Assembly (NCBI GenBank): GCA_003021785.1
Contig: PXQU01000007.1
Span: 1-36,559 of the forward strand
Source of the DNA: Halobacteriales archaeon QH_7_65_31
GTDB lineage: Archaea > Halobacteriota > Halobacteria > Halobacteriales > Haloarculaceae
Length of the DNA: 36,559 nucleotides
Direction of reading: 5' to 3'
Position numbers and translations under genes: made by a program. Below, one piece after another: positions 1-8,375 of this stretch. Every line of letters starts with the position of its first letter. Positions within the stretch are counted from its first letter, which is position 1. The notes under the pieces were generated by a model. That model saw only the letters and a program-made list of their open reading frames with translations. It was not told the DNA's origin and searched no databases.

Positions 1-361
1 CTGACTCGCGGAGCTTGTCGGCGTCGAGTCCGTCGCGAAGCCGTGCGCCGGCGATCTCGACCAGTGCGGTGAGCGCGAGCCAGAGAACGAGCATCGCGAG
101 GACGAGATGCCCGCGGAACGTCCCGGTGAGCGACTCGAACGTGTAGAAGTTTCCCGCTTGGTGGCCGCCCGTCAGGAACAGGACGACCGCCGACGCTCGC
201 GTGATCGTGGTGAGTCGACCGGTGATCTGTTCGAACGCCTCCGGGCGAATGTCGCCCGCGACGGCGGTCGGATTCACCGCGAGCGCGACGTAGAGCACGC
301 TTCCGGTGAGCAGTGCGGCGAAGGTCATATGCAGCACGTAGGAGACGGCGTTGACGACCAT
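1..361 (-). CDS. Membrane protein, partial (continues beyond the left edge)
   Basis: The gene starts with ATG at 361 and runs off the left edge, so only the first 120 codons are visible. The visible part begins MVVNAVSYVLHMTFAALLTG and contains at least three hydrophobic segments, near residues 5-30, 55-70 and 85-105. Conserved-looking His residues (His-11, and the GGH in the second segment) recall small haloarchaeal membrane proteins often annotated as CopD-like or transporter. That family assignment is only a resemblance. Third-position G/C bias is strong in this frame, which supports coding. It is divergent from hisC, with 129 bases between the two starts. Confidence 0.7.
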   Translation of the reverse strand, partial: MVVNAVSYVLHMTFAALLTGSVLYVALAVNPTAVAGDIRPEAFEQITGRLTTITRASAVVLFLTGGHQAGNFYTFESLTGTFRGHLVLAMLVLWLALTALVEIAGARLRDGLDADKLRES

Positions 362-459
362 ACGCACAGGGAGACGGCCGGCATCCTGAATCCACCGTTC
401 GGAGACGACCGGTCGGCGGCGAGACCGCGGCGGCAGCCGGCGACAGACTGTGTGAGCAC

Positions 460-467
460 GCTTAAGA
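460..467 (+). promoter_or_regulatory. TATA-like box of the hisC operon
   Basis: The sequence GCTTAAGA is an AT-rich island in GC-rich DNA, centred about 27 bases before the hisC ATG at 491. This spacing fits a leaderless haloarchaeal transcript. Confidence 0.5.
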
Positions 468-490
468 ACGCGCCGCCGCTTGCTCTCGGT

Positions 491-1558
491 ATGGAACCAC
501 GAGACCTCTCGACGCACGTCCCGTACGAGGCGGGGCGCGGTATCGAGGAGACCGCCCGCGAGATCGGGATGGACCCCGGTGAGCTGGTGAAGCTCTCCTC
601 GAACGAGAACGCGTGGGGACCGTCGCCGAAGGCGGTCGTCGCGCTCCGCGAGTCAGCCACGACGGTCCACACCTACCCGAAGTCCTCGCACACCGATCTG
701 ACCGCTGCGCTCGCCGATCGGTTCGCGGTCGCCGACGAGCAGGTGTGGCTCGCTAACGGCGGTGACGGTGCGCTCGATTATCTCGCCCGTGCGCTGCTCG
801 CGCCCGGCGACGAGGTGCTCGTCTCCGAGCCCGGCTTCGCCTACTACGCCATGTCCGCCCGCTTCCACCACGGACAGGTGAACCAGTATCCGATCCGAAA
901 GGAGAACGACTTCGAGCAAAGTGCAGACACCGTCCTCGATAGCTACGACGGCGAGCGCATCGTCTACGTCACCTCGCCGCACAACCCCGCCGGGACGGAG
1001 ATGCCGCTCGACGAGGTGGAGACGCTGGCGGACGCGACCGACGAGGAGACGCTCGTCGTCGTCGACGAAGCGTACGGTGAGTTCTCCGAGACGCCGTCCG
1101 CGATCGAACTCACCCGCGAACGCGACGATATCGCAGTCCTGCGGACGTTCTCGAAGGTGTTCGGGCTCGCCGGCTGTCGGCTCGGCTACGCCGTCGTCCC
1201 CGAGGACTGGGCCGAGAGCTACACCCGTGTCAACACCCCCTTCGCCGCGAGCGAGCTCGCCTGCCGTGCGGGACTGGCGGCGCTGAAGGACACGGAGCAC
1301 ATCGAACAGACCGTCGACGGCGTTCGCGAGTCGCGGGAGTATATGTACGACCGCCTCGACTGCCCGACTTGGGAGTCACAGGGGAACTTCGTCCTCGCGG
1401 AGGTAGGCGACGGCACGCGCGTCTTCGAGGCAGCGAAGCGGGAGGGCGTTATCATTCGTGACACCACCTCCTTCGGTCTCCCCGACTGCGTTCGTATCAC
1501 CGCGGGAACGCCCGCGATGACCGAACGCGCCGTCGATGTCATCAACGAGGCGCTATGA
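491..1558 (+). CDS. hisC: Histidinol-phosphate aminotransferase
   Basis: This is a 355-residue fold-type I PLP aminotransferase. HisC transfers an amino group from glutamate to imidazole-acetol phosphate in histidine synthesis. Visible landmarks are KLSSNENAWGP near residue 34, the LANGGDGALD cofactor-phosphate loop near 88, SPHNPAG near 162, VVDEAYGEF near 190, and the Schiff-base Lys-222 in RTFSKVFGLAGCRLGY. The first ATG after the TATA-like box is at 491. Extension to an upstream start in the same frame (from 107) would add Arg-rich, unlikely sequence. The stop overlaps the next start as ATGA, so it is translationally coupled to the downstream kinase. Length and motifs match HisC. A closely related aromatic aminotransferase is less likely. 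Confidence 0.9.
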   Translation: MEPRDLSTHVPYEAGRGIEETAREIGMDPGELVKLSSNENAWGPSPKAVVALRESATTVHTYPKSSHTDLTAALADRFAVADEQVWLANGGDGALDYLARALLAPGDEVLVSEPGFAYYAMSARFHHGQVNQYPIRKENDFEQSADTVLDSYDGERIVYVTSPHNPAGTEMPLDEVETLADATDEETLVVVDEAYGEFSETPSAIELTRERDDIAVLRTFSKVFGLAGCRLGYAVVPEDWAESYTRVNTPFAASELACRAGLAALKDTEHIEQTVDGVRESREYMYDRLDCPTWESQGNFVLAEVGDGTRVFEAAKREGVIIRDTTSFGLPDCVRITAGTPAMTERAVDVINEAL

Positions 1559-2109
1559 GGATCGCCGTCACCGGTACGCCGGGGACGGGGAAGACCACCG
1601 CCGTCGAGCGTGTCGAGACGGATCTCGACGTGATCCACCTGAACGACGTCATCGAGCGGGAGGGGTTCGAGACGGGCCGGGACGACCAGCGCGGCTCGCT
1701 CGTTGCCGATACGGACGCGCTCGGCGAGTGGCTCGACGGTCGTACGGGGATCGTCGAGTCGCATCTCGCCCATCGGTTCCCCGCCGACCGCGCCGTCGTC
1801 CTCCGGTGTCACCCCGACGAGCTGGAGACGCGACTCACCGAGCGTGGTGAACGCAGCGAGACGGCCCGCGAGGACACAGCGTCGTCGGAGCCACCGCAGC
1901 CGCTCGCGCGCAAGGCTCATGAGAACGCGGAGGCGGAGGCGCTCGATATCGTCCTCTCGGAGACCGTCGCGACCCACGGTCGGGAGTCTGTGTACGAGAT
2001 CGATACGACCGACCGGACGCCCGAGGAGGTGGCGACGGAGATCGAGCGCGTCGTCGCCGGCGAGCGCGAGCCGTCGGCCGGCACGGTCGAGTTCATCGAG
2101 TGGCTATGA
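1555..2109 (+). CDS. AK6/Fap7-type adenylate kinase
   Basis: The protein has 184 residues and a P-loop GTPGTGKTT at residues 7-15. A short NMP-binding region (VIHLNDVI near 25-32) and VVLRCHPDELETRL near 80-93 follow. This is the layout of the archaeal/eukaryotic AK6 (Fap7/hCINAP) family, small dual adenylate kinase/ATPases. Family members assist maturation of the small ribosomal subunit (cleavage near the 3' end of 16S/18S rRNA). A simple adenylate kinase role cannot be excluded from sequence. It sits second in a unit with hisC and a phosphatidyltransferase gene, joined by ATGA overlaps at both ends. This suggests co-transcription rather than a shared pathway. Confidence 0.85.
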   Translation: MRIAVTGTPGTGKTTAVERVETDLDVIHLNDVIEREGFETGRDDQRGSLVADTDALGEWLDGRTGIVESHLAHRFPADRAVVLRCHPDELETRLTERGERSETAREDTASSEPPQPLARKAHENAEAEALDIVLSETVATHGRESVYEIDTTDRTPEEVATEIERVVAGEREPSAGTVEFIEWL

Positions 2110-2714
2110 CGCTCGATCAGTATCGCCGCGTCTCGGACCGGCTGCTCGCGCCGGTCGTCCGCGTGGCGGTTCGGTTCGGTATCACTCCGAACGTAATCTC
2201 TGTCATCGCTATCGTGACCGCGGGCGCGGCGGGTGCGGTCTACTGGCTCGCCGTCCCCGGCTCGCTGCTGTATCTGCTGGGTGCGGTGCTCGTGCTCGCG
2301 AATGGGCTGCTCGATCTGCTCGACGGGATGGTCGCCCGGCAGACCGAGACCGACTCCCTCGGCGGTGATCTCATCGACCACGTGCTCGACCGCTACGCAG
2401 ACATCCTCCTGCTCGTCGGGCTGGCTGGCGGAACCGGTGAGTTCGCGCTCGGACTGGCCGCCGTCACGGGCGTGCTGATGACCTCATATCTCGGGACGCA
2501 GGCGCAGGCCGTCGGCTTAGACCGCGTGTACGGTGGTCTCGTCGGGCGCGCCGACAGGCTCGCTATCATCGGTATCGTCACCGGCGTCGCGGCGTTCACG
2601 ACCGTCTCGTATCAGGGGCTCTCGGTAGTTGGGTTGCTACTCGTCTTCTTCGCCGTCGTCGGGCATCTGACTGCACTCCAGCGGTTCTACTACGCGCTGC
2701 GGGCGCTGGAGTGA
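2106..2714 (+). CDS. CDP-alcohol phosphatidyltransferase family membrane enzyme
   Basis: This 202-residue integral membrane protein carries the full family signature at residues 73-95: Asp-73, Gly-74, Ala-77, Arg-78, Gly-87, Asp-91 and Asp-95, with the spacing DG-x2-AR-x8-G-x3-D-x3-D. Such enzymes displace CMP from a CDP-activated lipid (in archaea CDP-archaeol) with an alcohol such as glycerol phosphate, serine or inositol phosphate. About six hydrophobic segments are visible. The ATG at 2106 overlaps the preceding stop (ATGA). A GTG six bases earlier is possible but less favoured. The alcohol acceptor cannot be told from sequence. A second, divergent member of this family lies at 15667-16479. 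Confidence 0.87.
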   Translation: MTLDQYRRVSDRLLAPVVRVAVRFGITPNVISVIAIVTAGAAGAVYWLAVPGSLLYLLGAVLVLANGLLDLLDGMVARQTETDSLGGDLIDHVLDRYADILLLVGLAGGTGEFALGLAAVTGVLMTSYLGTQAQAVGLDRVYGGLVGRADRLAIIGIVTGVAAFTTVSYQGLSVVGLLLVFFAVVGHLTALQRFYYALRALE

Positions 2715-2736
2715 CGGCGCGCGACCGACCGAGCGG

Positions 2737-2746
2737 TTATTTTAAG
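2737..2746 (+). promoter_or_regulatory. TATA-like box of mvaD
   Basis: TTATTTTAAG lies 25-34 bases before the ATG at 2771 and stands out sharply from the GC-rich flanks. It indicates independent, probably leaderless transcription of mvaD. Confidence 0.65.
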
Positions 2747-2770
2747 CCCGCCACGCCGCCCCCTGCAGAC

Positions 2771-3739
2771 ATGAAAGCCACCGCGAAGGCCCACCCGATT
2801 CAGGGGCTCGTGAAATACCACGGGATGCGCGACGCCGAGCGTCGGTTCCCATACCACGACTCCATCAGCGTCTGTACGGCCCCCTCACACTCGAAGACGA
2901 CCGTCGCGTTCGACGAGTCGCTCGATAGCGACGAGATTGTCATCGACGGCGAGCCGGTCGAGGGGCGCGGTCGCGAACGCGTCGAGCGGGTCATCGAGCA
3001 CGTGCGCGAGCTGGCCGATCTCGACGCGCCCGTCCGGTTCCACTCGCGGAACAATTTTCCGACGAACATCGGCTTCGGCTCCTCCTCGTCCGGCTTCGCG
3101 GCGGCGGCGATGGCGCTCGTCGAGGCGGCCGGACTGGACATGACGCGACCCGAAGTTTCGACGGTCGCGCGCCGCGGCTCCTCCTCGGCGGCGCGGGCCG
3201 TGACGGGGGCGTTCTCACAGCTCGACGCGGGGATGAACGACGCTGACTGTCGCTCCCACCGCATCGAGACCGAGCTCGAAGACGAGCTTCGCATCGTCGC
3301 CGCAGAGGTTCCGGCGTTCAAACACACCGAGACCGCCCACGACGAGGCCGAAGCCTCTCATATGTTCGAGGCGCGACTCGCCCACGTTCACCAGCAGCTG
3401 TCGGATATGCGCGAGGCGCTCCGTCGCGGTGACTTCGAGGAGACGTTCGAACTCGCGGAGCACGACTCGCTCTCGCTGGCCGCGACGACGATGACGGGAC
3501 CGGCCGCGTGGGTCTACTGGCAGCCCGAGACGCTGGAGATCTTCGAGACCGTGCGCGAGCTGCGCGGCGAGGGGGTCCCGGTCTACTACTCGACGGACAC
3601 CGGCGCGTCGGTGTACGTGAACACGACCGCAGAGTACGTTGACCGCGTTGAGCGCGAGATCGCCGAACTCGTCCCGACGCGCGTCTGGGAGGTCGGTGGG
3701 CCGGCAGAGATACTCGACACATCCGAGGCGCTGTTCTGA
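2771..3739 (+). CDS. mvaD: Phosphomevalonate decarboxylase (MvaD-type, GHMP kinase fold)
   Basis: The protein has 322 residues and begins with ATG at 2771, just downstream of a good TATA box. The GHMP ATP-binding loop is GFGSSSSGFAAAA at 101-113, preceded by NNFPTNI. VKYHGMRD near 14 and FSQLDAGMNDADC near 149-160 are typical of mevalonate diphosphate decarboxylase relatives. In Haloferax the corresponding enzyme decarboxylates mevalonate 5-phosphate (EC 4.1.1.99) to isopentenyl phosphate in the archaeal mevalonate pathway. I infer the same here from family membership. This pathway feeds the isoprenoid chains of archaeol lipids. The upstream neighbour is also a lipid-metabolism enzyme, which may be coincidental. 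Confidence 0.88.
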   Translation: MKATAKAHPIQGLVKYHGMRDAERRFPYHDSISVCTAPSHSKTTVAFDESLDSDEIVIDGEPVEGRGRERVERVIEHVRELADLDAPVRFHSRNNFPTNIGFGSSSSGFAAAAMALVEAAGLDMTRPEVSTVARRGSSSAARAVTGAFSQLDAGMNDADCRSHRIETELEDELRIVAAEVPAFKHTETAHDEAEASHMFEARLAHVHQQLSDMREALRRGDFEETFELAEHDSLSLAATTMTGPAAWVYWQPETLEIFETVRELRGEGVPVYYSTDTGASVYVNTTAEYVDRVEREIAELVPTRVWEVGGPAEILDTSEALF

Positions 3740-3795
3740 CGAGTGAGCGAGCCGCGGGACACGGGGTTCAAGCGGCCGGCGGACCAACGGCTCGT

Positions 3796-4914
3796 ATGCA
3801 CGTCGCCGTCTTCGGCGCTGGCTACGCCGGACTGACCGCCGTTCGCCGGCTCGAACGCGCACTGCCCGACAGCGTGGAGCTGACGCTCGTCACCGACGAG
3901 CCGTACCATCTCGTCCAGCACGAGCTTCACCGCGTGATCCGCCGACCGGACGTGACCGAGACGATCTGTGTCCCGCTGGAGAACCTGACGAGCCGTGCCA
4001 CCCGTCGTATCGAGCGTGTCGAGTCCATCGACCCGGTGAGCGGGACCGCGACGCTCACCAACGGGACCATCGAATACGACTACGCCGCTGTCTGTCTCGG
4101 TGCTGAGACCGACTTCCACGGACTCGACGGCGTGCGGGAGCACGCGATCCCGCTGAAGCGACTCGAACACGCCGAGCGGATCCGAGCCGCCGTCCGCGCC
4201 GCCGAGGGGAGCGATATCGTCGTCGGTGGCGGCGGCCTCTCGGGCGTTCAGGTCGCCGGTGAGATCGCCGCACTCGCCAGCGAGGAGGGGTACGACGCGA
4301 CCGTCAGGCTCGTCGAGCGAAACGACTCGGTGGCCCCGGGATTCGAGCCGGCCTTCCAGCGGGCGATCCGCGAGACGCTGGACGAGCACGGGATCGACGT
4401 ACGAACCGGCGTCGGCGTGACGGGAGCGTCCGAGAACCGTGTCGAACTCGACACGGGCGAGTCGCTCCCGTCGGAGACGCTTGTCTGGACCGGGGGGATT
4501 CGCGGCCCGGACGCGCTGGCCGGTGAGCGAGTCGCGACCAGAGAGACACTGCGCGGCGAGAACGGGACCTTCTACGTCGGCGACAGCGCACGCGTCACGG
4601 ACGCGACCGGCGCGGCCGTCCCCGCCAGCGCACAGACCGCGCTCCGGGAGGCGAACGTCGCCGCCGACAACATCGCCGCGCTCGTCGAGCACGAGCTGAC
4701 GGGCGGTAGCAGTTTCGAGCCGTCGCTGGATCGGTACGGCTTCGACTCACCGGGCTGGGTCGTGAGCGTCGGTGACGACGCGGTCGCACAGGTCGGGCCG
4801 ACCGTGCTCCGCGGACAGGCGGCCCGCGCAGCGAAGGCGGGGATCGGCGCGGCGCATCTCTCATCAATCGGCGCGATAACGAACGCCTCGACGTTGGTTC
4901 GCGAGGAGCTGTAG
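3796..4914 (+). CDS. NAD(P)/FAD-dependent oxidoreductase (NADH dehydrogenase type II-like)
   Basis: The 372-residue protein starts with a Rossmann FAD-binding motif VFGAGYAGL at residues 5-13. A second dinucleotide fold follows at VVGGGGLSGVQVAGE, near residues 141-155. A C-terminal FAD contact FYVGDSAR sits near 257. This arrangement is that of two-dinucleotide-binding flavoproteins such as NDH-2 and sulfide:quinone reductase. No conserved redox Cys pair is visible, which argues against SQR and favours a quinone-linked NADH dehydrogenase or an uncharacterised relative. A weak TATA-like GTTCAAGC lies at 3766. It ends exactly against the convergent gene at 4915 with no gap. Confidence 0.8.
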   Translation: MHVAVFGAGYAGLTAVRRLERALPDSVELTLVTDEPYHLVQHELHRVIRRPDVTETICVPLENLTSRATRRIERVESIDPVSGTATLTNGTIEYDYAAVCLGAETDFHGLDGVREHAIPLKRLEHAERIRAAVRAAEGSDIVVGGGGLSGVQVAGEIAALASEEGYDATVRLVERNDSVAPGFEPAFQRAIRETLDEHGIDVRTGVGVTGASENRVELDTGESLPSETLVWTGGIRGPDALAGERVATRETLRGENGTFYVGDSARVTDATGAAVPASAQTALREANVAADNIAALVEHELTGGSSFEPSLDRYGFDSPGWVVSVGDDAVAQVGPTVLRGQAARAAKAGIGAAHLSSIGAITNASTLVREEL

Positions 4915-5274
4915 TCAGGCGAACGGCACGCCGACGGCCGAGGCAGAGGTCACGTCGACGGTCGCGAGCGCAGAGAGCACGGCCATCGAGGCGACCCACG
5001 CGACGAGCGCGATACCGGCGGCGGTCGTCCACCCGACGCCGTAGCGGTCGCGGACGACGAGGAGATACGCGAGCAGCGTCGCGACCGGGCCGATGACCGG
5101 GATCCCGCCGAGGAGCCAGCCGACGATCCCCCAGACGAGTGCGCCGAAGCCGGCCGTCACGACGGCGTGACGGTAATCGCGGGCCGACGCGAAGAGGATC
5201 GAACCGACGTGGATCCCGACACCGCCGACGAGCAGGCTGACGATCGAGACGACGAGCCGATCAGTGGGAGCCAT
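4915..5274 (-). CDS. Small conserved haloarchaeal membrane protein
   Basis: The protein has 119 residues, with ATG at 5274 (MAPTDRLVVS) supported by a TATA-like GCTTTACGG on the minus strand at 5297-5304. Four hydrophobic stretches can be seen: residues 8-28, 38-55, 60-72 and 82-105. It has no catalytic motif I recognise. Its stop abuts the stop of the convergent flavoprotein gene. An in-frame extension upstream to 5439 would be Arg-rich and low in plausibility, so I use the internal ATG. Function unknown. Confidence 0.75.
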   Translation of the reverse strand: MAPTDRLVVSIVSLLVGGVGIHVGSILFASARDYRHAVVTAGFGALVWGIVGWLLGGIPVIGPVATLLAYLLVVRDRYGVGWTTAAGIALVAWVASMAVLSALATVDVTSASAVGVPFA

Positions 5275-5296
5275 CACGCGGAGAAGCACAGCCAGC

Positions 5297-5304
5297 CGTA
5301 AAGC
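5297..5304 (-). promoter_or_regulatory. TATA-like box of the 4915-5274 gene
   Basis: On the minus strand it reads GCTTTACG, about 27 bases upstream of the ATG at 5274. Confidence 0.4.
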
Positions 5305-5315
5305 GGTTGGGTCGG

Positions 5316-6083
5316 CTACAGCCCGTCGGGGAGCGCGGTCGCATCGACCAACGGCGTCATGATATCGTCCGTCTCCGGTAGCTCGTCCGCGAGCCCGGCG
5401 GCGGTCGCGACGATCGCGAGGAACGTCGCCTCCCGGCACGGCAGCTCTGTCCGCGCGCCGGTGACGCTCCCGTCGTGGTGAGCGAGCACGCCCTCGATGC
5501 CGCGTGCGACGGCGGCCGGACTCTCGCTGATGATACCTTCGAGGAACTCGACGCGGCCGCCGTAGAGCCGCTGCTCCTCGTGGCCGGTCGTCTCGAAGAA
5601 GCCGTTGGTTCCGAGACGGGTCGTCTCGGTCGCGAGACGAGCAGTGGCATCGGTCATCGTCTCGGCGTCACCGTCGGCCCCGGCGGCGAGCGCGCGGTAG
5701 TAGTCGCTGTCGAGCGAGCCTCGTCCGTCGCGATCGACAGGCGTCGTCTGATCGACCGTCCGCGCGAGCTGGGCCGCCAAGCCGGGGATGGCCTGTTTCG
5801 CCCCGGCGAGCGTCGCTGCGCGGAGCGCGAAGTAGCGCTCGTCGAGGGCGTTCTCGCCGGCGTCGGCCGCACCGGCGTGGAGGCTACTCGCGACGTCGAA
5901 CTGCTGGCGTGCACCGTCGGCGTCGCCGCGAATGCCGACCAGTCCGGCGGCGACTTTCTCCCCGATCGCGGCCGTCGTCGCGCGGGAGGAGCCGACGTCG
6001 TCCAGCTCGCTGCGCGCCAAGTCGTCGGTTCGGTCGGCGAAGCGTTCGCGCTCGTGATCCAGCCAGCTTTCGAGGGTCGCCAT
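5316..6083 (-). CDS. Conserved helical protein of unknown function
   Basis: The protein has 255 residues from ATG at 6083 (MATLESWLDHERERFADRTD). It is acidic, soluble and almost entirely predicted helical, with Ala-rich repeats reminiscent of TPR-like helical pairs. There is no signal peptide and no membrane segment. The layout, ending in PCREATFLAIVATAAG with a preceding His-rich turn (LAHHDGS), faintly recalls Imm49-type immunity proteins, but I would not assign it on that basis. No toxin gene is visible next to it. It stands alone between a membrane protein gene and the SDR of the thi operon. A start upstream at 6119 is possible but lacks support. Confidence 0.7.
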   Translation of the reverse strand: MATLESWLDHERERFADRTDDLARSELDDVGSSRATTAAIGEKVAAGLVGIRGDADGARQQFDVASSLHAGAADAGENALDERYFALRAATLAGAKQAIPGLAAQLARTVDQTTPVDRDGRGSLDSDYYRALAAGADGDAETMTDATARLATETTRLGTNGFFETTGHEEQRLYGGRVEFLEGIISESPAAVARGIEGVLAHHDGSVTGARTELPCREATFLAIVATAAGLADELPETDDIMTPLVDATALPDGL

Positions 6084-6134
6084 ACCGTGTGTTACTGTGG
6101 TAGCCGGGTAGCTGTACACCCGAACTGGTTCGGC

Positions 6135-6857
6135 TCAGAACCGCTCGTAGATGTCCTCGCGGAACAGATCGAGCTCGGTGACCGCCCCGGGCGACGACTG
6201 CGAGAGGACGTACGAGATCGCGTCGGCGACGTCGGCCGTCGACAGCTCCGCGTCGGGATCGAGTCGGTCGCTGTTCGGCTCGTCGCGAAACGCCTCGCCG
6301 AACGCCGTCGGCACGCCGGACGGGTTGACGACGCCGACCTGAACGCCGTCGGGACCGACCCGTCCAGCGAGACTCGCAGCGAAGCCGCGGAGCCACCACT
6401 TCGACGCGGCGTACACCGGCGTCGAGGGGCTCGGATACTTCCCCTTGTAGCTCCCGGTGAAGACGATCGCGCCCGATCGGTCGCGAACCGCCGGCAGTGC
6501 GGCCCGGACGGTGTGAAACGCACCGTCGACGTTCACCCGCGTCACCTGCTCGAACTGATGGAGGGGAAGCTCCGGGAGCGGGACGTCGGGCCGTTCGCCC
6601 GTGCCGGCGTTGACGACGACACCGTCCAGCCGACCGAACCGTTCGAGCGTCGCATCGACGAGCGCCTCGACTGCGTCGGGGTCCGTCACGTCGGTCGGGA
6701 CCGCGAGCGCCTCCGTCGGGAGGTCAGTGGCGAGTCGGTCGAGCGGCTCCGCAGTCCGGGCCGCGAGGACGACCTGTCGTCCCGTGTTCGCCAGTTCTCG
6801 GGCGGTCGCGGCCCCGATTCCCGAGCTCGCACCAGTCACGAGGACGACCTCGGTCAT
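6135..6857 (-). CDS. Short-chain dehydrogenase/reductase
   Basis: This 240-residue classical SDR has the cofactor motif TGASSGIG at 8-15, NAG at 83-85, catalytic Ser-136 in FTGSYKG and the Y149-x3-K153 pair. The residue after the second beta strand is Arg (AARTAE near 33), which usually indicates NADP preference. The substrate is unknown. The gene's ATG shares one base with the stop of thiM (TGATG), so it is the third gene of a thiE-thiM-SDR operon. A role in thiamine salvage or degradation is possible but not shown. Confidence 0.87.
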   Translation of the reverse strand: MTEVVLVTGASSGIGAATARELANTGRQVVLAARTAEPLDRLATDLPTEALAVPTDVTDPDAVEALVDATLERFGRLDGVVVNAGTGERPDVPLPELPLHQFEQVTRVNVDGAFHTVRAALPAVRDRSGAIVFTGSYKGKYPSPSTPVYAASKWWLRGFAASLAGRVGPDGVQVGVVNPSGVPTAFGEAFRDEPNSDRLDPDAELSTADVADAISYVLSQSSPGAVTELDLFREDIYERF

Positions 6858-7672
6858 CAGCGTAGCTCCGTGACACGCGGCTCGTCCGGCGCGGCTTCCG
6901 CGGCGTCCAGCCCGGCGATCGCATCGAGGAACGAGGTGCGATAGCTGGCCGGGCCGTCGAACTCGCCGTACGCGCCGGCGGCCGCTCGCTCACCGGCGCG
7001 GCCGTAGGCGAGGGTCCCTGCGAGCACGGCATCGAGAGGAGTATCGACCGCCGCGGCGAAGACGGCCTGCGTCACCCCCTGCATACAGCCGGTCCCGACG
7101 AACTGCCCCATCAGCTCGTGGCCGGTCTCGATCTCGAAGGCGCGGTCGGCGGTCGCGACCACGTCGGTCGGCCCGGAGGCGACGACGACGGCCCCGGTGT
7201 CGGCCGCGACGGCGGTCGCGTCGCGGGCGATGTCGGAATAGTCGCCGACCGACTCGACGCCCCGGACGTCTGCTGTCTGGCCCGCGAGCGCGGTTATCTC
7301 GCCGTAGTTTCCGTTGATGACGGCGACATCGAGCTCCGACGTGAGCCGCCGGGCCGTCTCGTCGCGAGCGGGGGTCGCACCCACGCCGACCGGATCGAGG
7401 ACGATTGGCACGTCGTGCTCGATCGCAGAGCGACCGGCAGCGAGCATCGTCGCCACGCCCGTCTCGTCGGTCGTCCCCATGTTCAACAGGAGCCCGTCCG
7501 CGCCGGCGACCATATCCACCACGTCGTTCTCGTCGTCGGACATGACGGGGAGTCCACCCCAGAACAGCGTCGCGTTCGCCACGTCGTTGACCGTGACGGC
7601 GTTCGTGATCGCGTTGACGAGCGGGTCGGTCTCGGCGATCGCGTCGAAGGCGGTGGCGAGATCGACGTTCAT
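6857..7672 (-). CDS. thiM: Hydroxyethylthiazole kinase
   Basis: ThiM phosphorylates 4-methyl-5-(2-hydroxyethyl)thiazole with ATP, a thiamine salvage step. The 271-residue length is usual for the family. Landmarks are PLVNAITNAVTVNDVAN at residues 17-33, VLDPVGVGAT at 91-100, the VINGNYGE segment at 118-125, and the catalytic anion hole GTGCMQG at 193-199 with Cys-196. Its start overlaps the thiE stop (ATGA). The two encoded enzymes supply and consume the same intermediate, so the coupling makes metabolic sense. Confidence 0.93.
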   Translation of the reverse strand: MNVDLATAFDAIAETDPLVNAITNAVTVNDVANATLFWGGLPVMSDDENDVVDMVAGADGLLLNMGTTDETGVATMLAAGRSAIEHDVPIVLDPVGVGATPARDETARRLTSELDVAVINGNYGEITALAGQTADVRGVESVGDYSDIARDATAVAADTGAVVVASGPTDVVATADRAFEIETGHELMGQFVGTGCMQGVTQAVFAAAVDTPLDAVLAGTLAYGRAGERAAAGAYGEFDGPASYRTSFLDAIAGLDAAEAAPDEPRVTELR

Positions 7673-8304
7673 GCGCTCCCCTCCACGCCTGCGGCGGCTC
7701 GACGGAGGTCTCGCGTCGCGGCCTCGGGGTCGTCGCTGTCGGTGATCGCCGTGATGACCGCGACGCCGTCCGCACCGGCTGCGGTCACCGCGTCAGCGTT
7801 CGTGGCGTCGATACCGCCGATCCCGACGAACGGCAGGTCCACGGCGTCGTCGATCGCGCGGATTCGGTCGAGTCCGATCGACGACGACGCCGGATCCGTC
7901 TCCTTCGATCCGGTGGCGAACACCGCGCCGACGCCGAGATAATCCGCGCCCGCGTCGGCCGCCTCCCGTGCGGCTTCGACGGTCGAGACGGATCGACCGA
8001 CGAGACACCCCTCGCCTAACTGCTCGCGGGCGACGGCGACGGGGAGATCGTCGTCGCCGAGATGGACGCCGTCGGCGTCGATCGCGGCCGCGAGGTCGAT
8101 TCGGTCGTTGACGACGAGCGGGACGCCGGCCTCGCGCGTCAGCTCCCGGAGCCGCCGACCGAGCTCGTACCGATCGCGTGCAGTCATGGACTTCTCGCGG
8201 AGCTGAACGATATCCACGCCGCCCTCGATGGCCGCCGTGACGGTCTCGACCGTGCCGTGCGTGGAGAGTCGATCGTCGGTCACCAGATACGTCTGGAGAT
8301 TCAT
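7669..8304 (-). CDS. thiE: Thiamine-phosphate synthase
   Basis: ThiE joins hydroxymethylpyrimidine diphosphate and hydroxyethylthiazole phosphate to give thiamine monophosphate. The protein has 211 residues as a TIM barrel. QLREK at 34-38 is the pyrimidine diphosphate site, NDRIDLAAAIDADGVHLG (near 66-83) the metal and substrate region, and VGIGGIDATNADAV the C-terminal phosphate site. It is the first gene of the operon. A TATA-like CCCTTACC at 8329-8336 on the minus strand gives a short or absent leader. There is therefore little room for a TPP riboswitch, and none is seen. Confidence 0.93.
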   Translation of the reverse strand: MNLQTYLVTDDRLSTHGTVETVTAAIEGGVDIVQLREKSMTARDRYELGRRLRELTREAGVPLVVNDRIDLAAAIDADGVHLGDDDLPVAVAREQLGEGCLVGRSVSTVEAAREAADAGADYLGVGAVFATGSKETDPASSSIGLDRIRAIDDAVDLPFVGIGGIDATNADAVTAAGADGVAVITAITDSDDPEAATRDLRRAAAGVEGSA

Positions 8305-8328
8305 CGGTTGTAGGTACTGGTGGTCGTG

Positions 8329-8336
8329 GTAAGGGC
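8329..8336 (-). promoter_or_regulatory. TATA-like box of the thi operon
   Basis: On the minus strand it reads CCCTTACC, centred 28 bases upstream of the thiE ATG. The box is weak, but it is the only AT-rich island at the expected spacing. Confidence 0.35.
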
Positions 8337-8375
8337 GTTTCGACGCCCCGGCGAGCCAATCGTACCGAACGGAGG

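Noticed and set aside
107..490. In-frame upstream extension of hisC (start at 107)
   Set aside because: The added 128 residues are Arg/Gly-rich with poor codon bias and lie antisense to the divergent membrane protein gene. The TATA-like box at 460-467 fits the ATG at 491, and the HisC family starts there.
8305..8375. TPP riboswitch before thiE
   Set aside because: No conserved THI-box (CUGAGA) segment was seen, and the TATA-like box leaves little or no leader for such an element.
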